From: Rhodocyclaceae bacterium
Lineage (GTDB): Bacteria; Pseudomonadota; Gammaproteobacteria; Burkholderiales; Rhodocyclaceae
Assembly: GCA_026646875.1 (NCBI GenBank)
Contig: JAPKHL010000014.1
Span: 1 to 40,974, forward strand
Reading direction: 5' to 3'
DNA: 40,974 nt
Part shown: positions 1 through 9,375 of the stretch, piece by piece
How the letters are laid out: every line of letters starts with the position of its first letter
Position numbering within the stretch: the stretch's first letter is position 1
The notes under the pieces: model-generated
Told to the model about the DNA's origin: nothing
The model's input: only the letters and a program-made list of their open reading frames with translations
Databases searched by the model: none
Translations under genes and position numbers: made by a program

Positions 1-1116
1 CAGCAACTCGATGTCGCCGATCTGCTGCTTCGCCTCGAGTTCCAGCTTCTCCCGGGTGGCCAATTCCTCGCGCGGGGCAATCGAGATCACGTTGCCGTTC
101 TTGCGCATGTCCAGACCCTTTTGCTGGAGGATGATGTCCAAGGCCTGGTCCCAGGGAACATCCTTGAGGATCAGGGTGATCGTACCGGCGACCGTATCGC
201 TGACCACGATGTTCATGCCGGTGAATTCACCGATCACTTGCAGCAGGCGTCGCACGTCGACATTCTGGAAGTTCAGCGAGAGGCGCTCGCCCTTGTAGCC
301 GCCGCGCGTCCCCTGGATCAGCTTGTTCGGATCCTCGACGACCTGACGGACTTCAACAACGAACTGGCTATCGGTCTGATACGCCGAATGCTCCCACAGT
401 CCTTTTGGTGACAGCAGGATCCGCCCATTTGCACCAAGTTGGGTGGTCGTCACGCTGGTCACCGGCGTCCCGAAGTCGACCACATCCAGCTTCTGCCGCA
501 AGGAATCGGGAATCGTCACCTTGTTCAGGTCAACAACGAGCGTCTCGCCTTGCTGACGGATGTCGATTCCGGCATCAGCATCGCTGAGTTCGACAAGCAG
601 CCGAGCCTCCCCGTCCTTGCCTCGCCGGAAGACGATATCGCGCACGCTGGTTTTGCGCGCGGTCGCCTTGGTTTCCGAGAACTGGGTCGATTGCTGGGCG
701 GCAGTCTCGCCTGTCGGCATGGTGAGCGTCAGATACATCAGGTTACCCTCGACACGGATCTCGTGGCTCATCCGTTGATCGAGGTTGACGACAAGGCGCG
801 TGCGGTCTTCGACCTGTGCCAGGTTCACGCTGCGAAAAACCCCCATGTTGATTTTCCGGCTGCTTTGCCCAAGCCCGTTCGACGCTCCCGGAAAATCGAT
901 CGCGATCCGGGGGGGATTGGCTGTCGCGAACGCCGTCGGGACAGCATCCAGCGGTGCTTTCATGGTCAGTTTCATCACCAGCTGCGCACCATTCTGATCC
1001 ACGTTCAACGACTCGATCACGTTCGGAACTGGAGCCGTAGACGCAGGCGTCTGCGCAACCGACAGCACCGGCAGCAACGCCAGCAAGGACACCCACCGCC
1101 CGATCCATTTCATCAT
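1..1116 (-). CDS. pilQ: Type IV pilus secretin PilQ, N-terminal 372 residues (cut by window edge)
   Basis: PilQ is the outer-membrane secretin through which the type IV pilus leaves the cell. The reading frame is open from the ATG at 1116 to base 1, so only the periplasmic N-terminal part is present and the secretin barrel lies outside the window. Seen: a hydrophobic signal peptide (MMKWIGRWVSLLALLPVLSV); an AMIN-type beta domain at about residues 25-105 with the IDFPG motif; a second AMIN-like region at about 150-245; and the start of the secretin/TonB short N-terminal domain (LSLNFQNVDVRRLLQVIGEF) near 290-340. AMIN domains bind peptidoglycan in PilQ family members. The start overlaps the pilP stop by 4 bases (ATGA), as at every junction in this operon. 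Identification rests on domain order and operon position. Confidence 0.93.
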   Translation of the reverse strand, partial: MMKWIGRWVSLLALLPVLSVAQTPASTAPVPNVIESLNVDQNGAQLVMKLTMKAPLDAVPTAFATANPPRIAIDFPGASNGLGQSSRKINMGVFRSVNLAQVEDRTRLVVNLDQRMSHEIRVEGNLMYLTLTMPTGETAAQQSTQFSETKATARKTSVRDIVFRRGKDGEARLLVELSDADAGIDIRQQGETLVVDLNKVTIPDSLRQKLDVVDFGTPVTSVTTTQLGANGRILLSPKGLWEHSAYQTDSQFVVEVRQVVEDPNKLIQGTRGGYKGERLSLNFQNVDVRRLLQVIGEFTGMNIVVSDTVAGTITLILKDVPWDQALDIILQQKGLDMRKNGNVISIAPREELATREKLELEAKQQIGDIELL

Positions 1117-1640
1117 TTTCTCGACTCCTGTTGTTCCAGCAACTGGAGAACGCTCATGCGCTCGACCCAGTCCCCGCCTGCATCCTGAATCAATTCCTTC
1201 AAGGTCACCTCAGTCTCGGCCACCTTGACGACCATGCCAAAATCACGCCCCATGTAGTTGCCGACGGCAACCCTGTGCAACGCCTCGTCGGCCTTGATCA
1301 GCGCGTAGCGCTTGGCTCCCTGCTCTAGAACACCAACGAATGCCAGGGATTCGAGCGGATAGCTTTCGAGGGGCTCCCTCGGGCGGGAAACATCCGGCTG
1401 TACCCCCGAGCCCGATTTCTCGCTGTCCGGAGCAATCTTGCTCGGACGGAAGGGGTCGCCCTCCTTGCCGACATCGAACTGGATCGATTCGTATGGTTTC
1501 ACTTCGGGCAGGGGGCGCACGTTCCCCTTGATATCCTTGGTCGCCTCGCGCATCCATTCGCGCAGATCCTCATGGTCCGAGCCCGCGCACCCCGCGAGCA
1601 GCATCAGCCCGCCCAGCATCAAGCCCAGGGACAGTCTCAT
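1113..1640 (-). CDS. pilP: Type IV pilus assembly lipoprotein PilP
   Basis: PilP is the inner-membrane lipoprotein that links the PilN/PilO platform to the PilQ secretin. The 175-residue protein has a short signal peptide ending in the lipobox LAGC, with Cys18 as the predicted lipidated residue. An extended, proline-rich linker follows (about 25-90), then a compact beta domain (about 90-165) containing LAFVGVLEQG and YALIKADEALHRVAVGNYMG, typical of the PilP homology domain that contacts PilQ. Length is normal for the family. It overlaps pilO by 4 bases upstream and pilQ by 4 bases downstream, so translation is probably coupled. Confidence 0.95.
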   Translation of the reverse strand: MRLSLGLMLGGLMLLAGCAGSDHEDLREWMREATKDIKGNVRPLPEVKPYESIQFDVGKEGDPFRPSKIAPDSEKSGSGVQPDVSRPREPLESYPLESLAFVGVLEQGAKRYALIKADEALHRVAVGNYMGRDFGMVVKVAETEVTLKELIQDAGGDWVERMSVLQLLEQQESRK

Positions 1641-2350
1641 TTATTCGCCCCTTTCTTGGTAGCCTGCGCCGCCTGCCTCTGTTGGGCAATCTCTTCCTCG
1701 TCGAGATAACGGAAGGTTTTTGCAGTCACATCCATCCGCAAACTCCCCTCCTTGACCGACGTCACGCCCGCCTTGGCCGGTGCGGCCTTGGTGCCGGAAG
1801 ACGGCGCAATGGAAAGATCGGTGAGCGTCACGATTCTGGAAAGCGCGGCCACATCGCTTGCGAATGCGCCAAACTCCACGTATTCACCGGCAAGGCGGAT
1901 CGAGATCGGCAATTCGGCATAGAACTCCTTGAGGACCTCCTGCCCTGGCTTGAACAACTCGAACTGCAGGCCGCGCCCTAGCCCCGACTGGCTAATCTCG
2001 ACCAGCAGGCTCTCCACCTCGGACTTGTTCGGCAACTGCTTGAGCAAAACACCGAAGGAGCGGTCGATCTGGGCCAGTTGCTCGGTATAGTGGTCAAGAT
2101 TGACCGCCAGACGCTTCTTGGCAAGAAAGTCTTCCTTCAGCGTCAGTTCTTCCTGCTGCCGCGTTTCGAGCTGGTTCAGCTGCCCTCCGAGGAACAGCCA
2201 CCATGCCAGCCCGACAACAAAGAAAAACACGCCCACGAGGACCGCCACGCGCGGCGCCAGCGGCCAGCGACCGACATCCTTGGGGTCGAGATTCCTGAAA
2301 TCATTGACGACCGCATTGAAGTCAATTTTTTTCATCGCGGGAAATTTCAT
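1637..2350 (-). CDS. pilO: Type IV pilus inner-membrane protein PilO
   Basis: PilO pairs with PilN in the inner-membrane alignment complex of the type IV pilus. The 237-residue protein has a cytoplasmic N-terminus, one transmembrane helix (about residues 34-53, AVLVGVFFFVVGLAWWLFLG), a coiled-coil segment (about 55-100), and a periplasmic ferredoxin-like domain containing LPNKSEVESLLVEISQSG and the PilO-like stretch FYAELPISIRLAGEY. The lysine- and glutamine-rich tail is unstructured. The start at 2350 overlaps the pilN stop by 4 bases. An in-frame ATG five codons later (MKKIDFN) is also possible. Confidence 0.95.
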   Translation of the reverse strand: MKFPAMKKIDFNAVVNDFRNLDPKDVGRWPLAPRVAVLVGVFFFVVGLAWWLFLGGQLNQLETRQQEELTLKEDFLAKKRLAVNLDHYTEQLAQIDRSFGVLLKQLPNKSEVESLLVEISQSGLGRGLQFELFKPGQEVLKEFYAELPISIRLAGEYVEFGAFASDVAALSRIVTLTDLSIAPSSGTKAAPAKAGVTSVKEGSLRMDVTAKTFRYLDEEEIAQQRQAAQATKKGANK

Positions 2351-2940
2351 TTTTTCCCCTTTTCCTGACGCGCCGGCTGGCCGGTATCGGACTCATCCTT
2401 GACCTGGGTCAGCTGCACGGTCAGCGTAAACTCGTTCAGGCGGCGCTTGTCCAGGATCACCGACTTGATCTCGACGAGGTTCGGCTTCTCCAGCCATTGC
2501 GACGCTTCCAGATTCCGCATCAGGGTCGACACCCGGGAATTCGACTGCGCATAACCGGACAGGGAAATTGTCGTCGCCGACTGCTTGATCGATTTCAGAT
2601 AAACACCGTCCGGCGTGCCGCGCGCGAGCTCGTTGAACACGTGCACCGCCTCGGCCCGGTTGCGCTGCAGGGATTCGATCACGGATTTCCTGGCAATCAG
2701 CAACTGCATCTGTTCCTTCAGGCGTTTGATCTGATCGACCTGGGAGTCCAGGACAGCGATTTCACGCTTGAGAAACTCGTTCTTGCTTTCCTGCTGGCTG
2801 ATTCGGGTGCCGATCAGGGTATAGACCAGGAATGCAAGCATCAGCGCAAAGACGGCCACCAGCGCGGTCAGCGAATAGAACTGCTGGCGCCGTGCCTTGC
2901 GTTTTGCCTCGCGATGCGGCAACAGGTTGATGCGGATCAT
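2347..2940 (-). CDS. pilN: Type IV pilus inner-membrane protein PilN
   Basis: PilN anchors cytoplasmic PilM to the inner membrane and pairs with PilO in the periplasm. The 197-residue protein begins MIRINLLPHRE. The INLLP motif at residues 4-8 is the conserved peptide that inserts into PilM. One transmembrane helix follows (about 23-44), then a heptad-rich coiled coil (about 48-95) and a ferredoxin-like periplasmic domain (about 100-180). The charged tail is variable. Overlap with pilM (4 bases) and pilO (4 bases) fits a tightly coupled pilMNOPQ operon. Confidence 0.95.
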   Translation of the reverse strand: MIRINLLPHREAKRKARRQQFYSLTALVAVFALMLAFLVYTLIGTRISQQESKNEFLKREIAVLDSQVDQIKRLKEQMQLLIARKSVIESLQRNRAEAVHVFNELARGTPDGVYLKSIKQSATTISLSGYAQSNSRVSTLMRNLEASQWLEKPNLVEIKSVILDKRRLNEFTLTVQLTQVKDESDTGQPARQEKGKK

Positions 2941-4016
2941 TCGTCAAACCTCCTCAAGGCCAGCCCGCAGGCGACCATCAGGGACGAAGCATCGGCCAGC
3001 AGACTCTTGGCCCGCACGCGGTCGGACAGCAGCATGTCGGCAAACGGGTTGGCGACGACGGTATTGATCTGCGTTCGCGAGGCAACGACTTCGTCGGCCC
3101 CCGGTATCACCGCACAGCCGCCGGCCAGAACAATATGGTCAACCTGATTGAACTGGGTCGAGGTGAAGAAGAACTGCAGGGCGCGGGACACCTCGAGCGC
3201 CAGGCTTTCAACGAATGGACGCAGCAACTCGGCCTCGTAGTTGTCGGGAAGATTGTTGCCGCGCTTGGCGGCCTCGGCTTCCTCGAAACTCATGCCATAT
3301 TGCCGCGCGATATCCTGGGTCAGCTGATTGCCGCCGAAGGCCTGCTCGCGCGCATAAAGCTGCTGGTTGTTGCGCAGCACCGTCAGATTCATCACATTTG
3401 CGCCGACATCGACGAGTGCGACGATCTGCCCCTTGCCGCCTTCAGGCAGCTGCTTCTCGATCAGCTCGAACGCGGAAAGGATGGCATAGGACTCGACATC
3501 CATCACCACCGGCCGCAGACCGGCCGCCTCGGCGACCGCCACGCGATCCTCGACCTTTTCTTTCCGCGACGCGGCGATCAGCACCTCGATCTCGTCGGGC
3601 GAGGAAGGTGCCGGGCCAAGCACCTGAAAATCCAGATTAACCTCTTCAAGAGCGAAGGGAATGTATTGATTGGCCTCGGACTCGACCTGAACCTCGAGTT
3701 CCTCCTCGCGCTGTCCGGCGGGCACGATGATCTTCTTGGTGATCACCGCCGCTGCCGGGAGTGCCAGCGCGACGTCGCGCGCGGAGGTCGCAAGGCGCTT
3801 CCACGCACGCCGGACGGACTCCGCCGCAGCCTCCAAGTTGACAATATTGCCGTCCGAGACGACATCCTTCGGCAACACCTCTATCGTGTAGCGCTCAACG
3901 CGATAGCCGTCCTTGCCGTTACCGGCAAGCTCAACCATCTTGACCGCCGACGAACTGATGTCGAGGCCGATGAGGGCGCGTGCCTTGGGATTGAAGATCG
4001 AAAGATCGAGCTGCAA
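2937..4016 (-). CDS. pilM: Type IV pilus actin-like ATPase PilM
   Basis: PilM is the cytoplasmic actin-fold (FtsA-like) nucleotide-binding protein of the pilus platform. The 359 residues show the actin-family phosphate loops IGLDISSSAVKMVEL (about 16-30) and ALVDVGANVMNLTVL (about 200-215), and the adenosine motif HIVLAGGCAVIPG (about 293-305). Length is normal. The start is a TTG (bases 4016-4014): no in-frame ATG lies close upstream, and an AGGGG ribosome-binding site stands about 8 bases before it. It is the first gene of the pilMNOPQ operon and is divergent from the PBP1A gene, a common arrangement in beta- and gammaproteobacteria. Confidence 0.94.
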   Translation of the reverse strand: MQLDLSIFNPKARALIGLDISSSAVKMVELAGNGKDGYRVERYTIEVLPKDVVSDGNIVNLEAAAESVRRAWKRLATSARDVALALPAAAVITKKIIVPAGQREEELEVQVESEANQYIPFALEEVNLDFQVLGPAPSSPDEIEVLIAASRKEKVEDRVAVAEAAGLRPVVMDVESYAILSAFELIEKQLPEGGKGQIVALVDVGANVMNLTVLRNNQQLYAREQAFGGNQLTQDIARQYGMSFEEAEAAKRGNNLPDNYEAELLRPFVESLALEVSRALQFFFTSTQFNQVDHIVLAGGCAVIPGADEVVASRTQINTVVANPFADMLLSDRVRAKSLLADASSLMVACGLALRRFDE

Positions 4017-4065
4017 ATCGCTACCCCTCGCCGAAAAAACCCTTGAATAATTTGTAGTTAGCGGA

Positions 4066-4096
4066 TTTATAGATAATCTACTTTAGATGCTAGCAA
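4066..4096 (-). promoter_or_regulatory. Candidate promoter of the pilMNOPQ operon
   Basis: On the minus strand TTGCTA (4096-4091) is followed after 19 bases by TATAAA (4071-4066), about 50 bases before the pilM start in an AT-rich island that contrasts with the surrounding GC-rich sequence. The spacing is longer than the preferred 17 bases, so the exact hexamers are uncertain. Confidence 0.4.
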
Positions 4097-4120
4097 CAAC
4101 CATAAGGCATGTAAAGCTAA

Positions 4121-4150
4121 TTTTCAGCCCGACATCGCAAGCCTTATAAT
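4121..4150 (+). promoter_or_regulatory. Candidate sigma-70 promoter of the PBP1A gene
   Basis: A perfect TATAAT at 4145-4150 is preceded by TTTTCA at 4121-4126 with an 18-base spacer. Transcription would start near 4157, leaving a leader of about 27 bases before the TTG at 4184. This supports the short, non-ATG start chosen for the downstream gene. Confidence 0.6.
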
Positions 4151-4183
4151 GCGCAACCGCCCGCAAACACTCTGGACCGTCAC

Positions 4184-6478
<2,295 letters not shown>

Positions 6479-6482
6479 GAAT

Positions 6483-6516
6483 CCGGCCGGCTAGGAACTC
6501 ATGCCAGCCGGACCGG
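6483..6516. terminator. Possible hairpin between convergent mrcA and cyaY
   Basis: CCGGCT (6487-6492) pairs with AGCCGG (6506-6511), extended by CCGG (6483-6486) against CCGG (6513-6516) with one bulged base. It spans the 20-base gap between convergent genes and the end of cyaY. No T-tract is present, so a termination role is tentative. Confidence 0.3.
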
Positions 6517-6816
6517 CACACCTGCCTGGGCGGAAACCAGGGCCGAGAGCGCCGCCATCAGTTCGCTCCCGTCGCGCGTATCGCACCAGACCATGCCGTC
6601 CCAGCGGTAATGAAAACCGCCGGCCCGCGCAGCCACCCAGATTTCCCGGGCGGCTGCGTGCCGGTTGACGATGATCTTGCTGCCGTCAACGAACTCGATC
6701 TCGAGAACGCCGCCGGGCCCCATCTCGAAATCGAGATCGGCACCGCTCGCCTCCAGGGCTGCCTCGATGCGCGCCAAGGCCCTGTCGGCGAGCGCGCTGA
6801 ATTCGCTGTCGTTCAT
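6499..6816 (-). CDS. cyaY: Iron-binding frataxin homologue CyaY
   Basis: CyaY is the bacterial frataxin, a small iron-binding regulator of IscS-dependent iron-sulfur cluster assembly. The 105 residues fit the family length. Seen: an acidic N-terminal helix ([20 protein letters not shown]) whose Asp/Glu residues form the iron-binding ridge, then the central beta-sheet signature [35 protein letters not shown], and a C-terminal helix. It is convergent with the PBP1A gene and divergent from lptM-lysA with only 36 bases between starts, an arrangement found widely in proteobacteria. Confidence 0.93.
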   Translation of the reverse strand: [105 protein letters not shown]

Positions 6817-6852
6817 CCTGTGCTACCATCCCCAATTTAGAGTTACTGACCG

Positions 6853-7005
6853 ATGCGTCAATATCTTGCGATCGCATTCCTGTGCGCCAGCGCACTACTC
6901 GGTGGCTGCGGCACCAAGGGGCCGCTGACGCTCCCACCGCCGGGCACACCGGCGCCAGCCCCCCAGCCAGCCGATCTTAGCACGCCCGCCTCCCCCGCTC
7001 GCTGA
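6853..7005 (+). CDS. lptM: Small lipoprotein of the LptM (YifL) family
   Basis: This 50-residue lipoprotein has a signal peptide MRQYLAIAFLCASALLGG followed by lipidated Cys19 in LGGCGTKGPLTLPP. The C-G-x-K-G-P-L sequence immediately after the lipidation site is the signature of LptM/YifL, which in E. coli assists oxidative maturation of the LptD/LptE lipopolysaccharide translocon. The tail is a short proline/alanine-rich stretch. It lies 19 bases upstream of lysA, mirroring the yifL-dapF order in E. coli. The function in this organism is inferred from the family. Confidence 0.88.
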   Translation: MRQYLAIAFLCASALLGGCGTKGPLTLPPPGTPAPAPQPADLSTPASPAR

Positions 7006-7024
7006 CCTCACGACCGCCCCCCCG

Positions 7025-8269
7025 ATGACCGCCTTTGCCCTGAAGAACGGCAGCCTGCATGCCGAATCCGTCCCGCTGAACGACATTGCCCAACGCTTCG
7101 GCACCCCCTGTTATGTCTATGCCCGCAGTGCACTTGAAGCCGCGCTCGACGAATTCCACCAGGCGCTCGGCGACAGCGACGCTCTCGTCTGCTACGCCGT
7201 CAAGGCCAATGCCAACCTTGCGGTCCTCGATGTCTTCGCCCGTCGCGGCGCCGGTTTCGACATCGTCTCCGGCGGCGAACTCCAGCGTGCGCTGGCCGCC
7301 GGCGGCGACCCGCGCAAGATCGTCTTCTCCGGGGTGGGCAAGACCGACGCCGAAATGGAATTCGCCCTGAACACCGGGATTCTCTGCTTCAACGTCGAAT
7401 CAGCGCCCGAACTCGAGCGGCTCGACGCGGTCGCCGGCCGCCTCGGCAAAAAGGCGCCGGTCAGCCTGCGCGTCAACCCCGACGTCGATGCCAAGACGCA
7501 CCCCTACATCTCCACCGGCCTCAAGGAAAACAAGTTCGGCGTTGCCTACGAGGATGCGCTCGTTCTGTACCGCCGTGCCGCCGCTCTGCCCAACCTTGAG
7601 GTCACCGGGATCGACTGCCACATCGGCTCGCAACTGCTCGATCCCGCCCCCTTCGCCGAAGCACTCGACAAGATCCTGCTGTTGATCGACCGTCTGGCTG
7701 GCGAAGGCATCCGCCTGCACCACATCGATCTCGGCGGCGGACTCGGCATCCGCTACCGCGACGAGAGCGCACCGACCGTTGCAGCCTATCTGCAACCGCT
7801 GCTCGCCAGACTCAAGGGCCGGGGTCTGAAGGTCCTGCTCGAACCGGGCCGGCGCCTGGTCGGCAATGCGGGCCTCCTGCTGACCCGGGTGGAATACCTG
7901 AAGCCGGGCGAGGTAAAGAACTTCGCCATCGTCGACGCCGCGATGAACGACCTGGCCCGCCCGGCGCTCTACGACGCCTGGCACGACATCCTGCCGGTCG
8001 CACCGCATGCCGGCGAGACGCGTCGCTGGGAAATCGTCGGCCCGATCTGCGAATCCGGCGACTTCCTCGGCCACGACCGCCCCCTGGCGCTGCAGGCGGG
8101 CGACCTCCTCGCCGTGATGTCGGCCGGCGCCTACGGCATGGCGATGAGTTCGAACTACAACACGCGCCCGCGCGCCGCCGAGGTGATGGTCGACGGCGAG
8201 ACGTGCCACCTGGTTCGCCGTCGCGAAACCATCGACGAGCTGCTCGCACCGGAAAGCCGCCTGCCGTGA
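7025..8269 (+). CDS. lysA: Diaminopimelate decarboxylase LysA
   Basis: LysA is the PLP enzyme that decarboxylates meso-diaminopimelate to L-lysine, the last step of lysine synthesis. The 414 residues fit the family. The PLP-binding lysine is Lys60 in VCYAVKANANL. Further motifs are GAGFDIVSGGEL, HIGSQLLD, the glycine loop LGGGLGIRY, EPGRRLVGNAG, and the C-terminal substrate/dimer motif GPICESGDFLG followed by GAYGMAMSSNYNTRPR. All key residues are visible. Preceded by lptM; the last four bases overlap the start of the RND adaptor (GTGA). Confidence 0.97.
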   Translation: MTAFALKNGSLHAESVPLNDIAQRFGTPCYVYARSALEAALDEFHQALGDSDALVCYAVKANANLAVLDVFARRGAGFDIVSGGELQRALAAGGDPRKIVFSGVGKTDAEMEFALNTGILCFNVESAPELERLDAVAGRLGKKAPVSLRVNPDVDAKTHPYISTGLKENKFGVAYEDALVLYRRAAALPNLEVTGIDCHIGSQLLDPAPFAEALDKILLLIDRLAGEGIRLHHIDLGGGLGIRYRDESAPTVAAYLQPLLARLKGRGLKVLLEPGRRLVGNAGLLLTRVEYLKPGEVKNFAIVDAAMNDLARPALYDAWHDILPVAPHAGETRRWEIVGPICESGDFLGHDRPLALQAGDLLAVMSAGAYGMAMSSNYNTRPRAAEVMVDGETCHLVRRRETIDELLAPESRLP

Positions 8270-9375
8270 CCCCCCCCCGCCGGTTCTTCAGTCTTGCCGC
8301 CCTTGCCGCCACCTTGGCGGCCCTTGCCGGCTGCAGCGAAAAGCCGGTGGAAAAGAAGGCCGGCCCGCCGCCGGTACTGATCACCGTCACCCAGGCACGC
8401 ACCGCCCCGCTCGATGTCGTCGAGCGGACACTCGGTACCCTCGAAGCCGTGGTAGACCCGAAGATCGCAGCCGAGGTCGCCGGACGCGTCACGAAGGTTG
8501 CCGCCCGGTCCGGCCAGACCGTCCGGAAAGGACAGCTACTGGCCGAGATCGACGCCACCGACGCCAGCGGCCAGCAGCAGGCCGACCAGGCCGAGGTTGC
8601 CCGCCTCGAAGCCCTGCTGGCACAGCAGGAACGGGTCCTCATCCGCCAGAACGAACTGGTTGCCCGCGGCTTCATTTCGCGCAATGCTGCCGACGACGCC
8701 CGCGCCCAGCGTGACGCCCTGCAGGGCCAGCTGGCCGCTGCCCGCGCTCGCGGCACGCTCTCCGCGCACGCCCTCGGCCGGACCCGCGTGCTCAGCCCGG
8801 TCGATGGCAGCATCGAAGTCCAGATTGTTTCGGTCGGCGACTACGTCAAGGTCGGCGACCCCCTGTTCAGACTCATTTCGAACCACCGCCTGCGCGCCAA
8901 CCTGCCCTTTCCGGAACGCATTGCCGGACGCCTGCAGCCCGGCCAGACCGTACGCCTGCGCAGCCCCCTGCTACCCGGCAAGGTGATCGAAAGCCGGATC
9001 GAAAGCCTGCTGCCAACCCTGACTGAAACCAGCCGCGCGGTTGAAGCCGTCGTCCGCTTCGACCGCGCCGAATGGGGGGACACCCTGCGCGGCGGCGGCT
9101 CGGTCGACGCCGAGGTCGTCGTCGCCCACAAGCCGGCCGCGATCCTGGTGCCCGAGCAATCGGTCGCGCTGCGCCCGGCCGGCAAGGTGGTTTACCAGAT
9201 CGTCGACGGCAAGGCCCGCCAGCGCCAGATCGAGGCCGGTGTCCGCCAGGACGGGATGGTCGAGGTGCTCGACGGCATCGCCGCCGGCGACACGATCGCC
9301 CTCGACGGCGCTGGCTTCCTGAGCGACGGCGCCGCCGTCAGCGTCCAGGACCGCGCAGCACCGGCCGCCCGATGA
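8266..9375 (+). CDS. RND efflux periplasmic adaptor (membrane fusion lipoprotein)
   Basis: This is the MexA/AcrA-type adaptor subunit of a tripartite RND efflux pump. The preferred start is the GTG at 8266, overlapping the lysA stop. From there the 369 residues begin with a lipoprotein signal (FFSLAALAATLAALAGC, lipidated Cys about residue 23). Then come a biotinyl-lipoyl half-motif (KIAAEVAGRVTKVAARSGQTVRKGQLLAEID), a coiled-coil hairpin (about 100-165), the second lipoyl half (RVLSPVDGSIEVQIVSVGDYVKVGDPL), a beta-barrel and a membrane-proximal domain. A run of nine C bases (8270-8278) lies directly behind the start codon. The pump gene overlaps by 4 bases. No outer-membrane channel gene is linked, and the substrate cannot be told. 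Confidence 0.93.
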   Translation: MTPPRRFFSLAALAATLAALAGCSEKPVEKKAGPPPVLITVTQARTAPLDVVERTLGTLEAVVDPKIAAEVAGRVTKVAARSGQTVRKGQLLAEIDATDASGQQQADQAEVARLEALLAQQERVLIRQNELVARGFISRNAADDARAQRDALQGQLAAARARGTLSAHALGRTRVLSPVDGSIEVQIVSVGDYVKVGDPLFRLISNHRLRANLPFPERIAGRLQPGQTVRLRSPLLPGKVIESRIESLLPTLTETSRAVEAVVRFDRAEWGDTLRGGGSVDAEVVVAHKPAAILVPEQSVALRPAGKVVYQIVDGKARQRQIEAGVRQDGMVEVLDGIAAGDTIALDGAGFLSDGAAVSVQDRAAPAAR

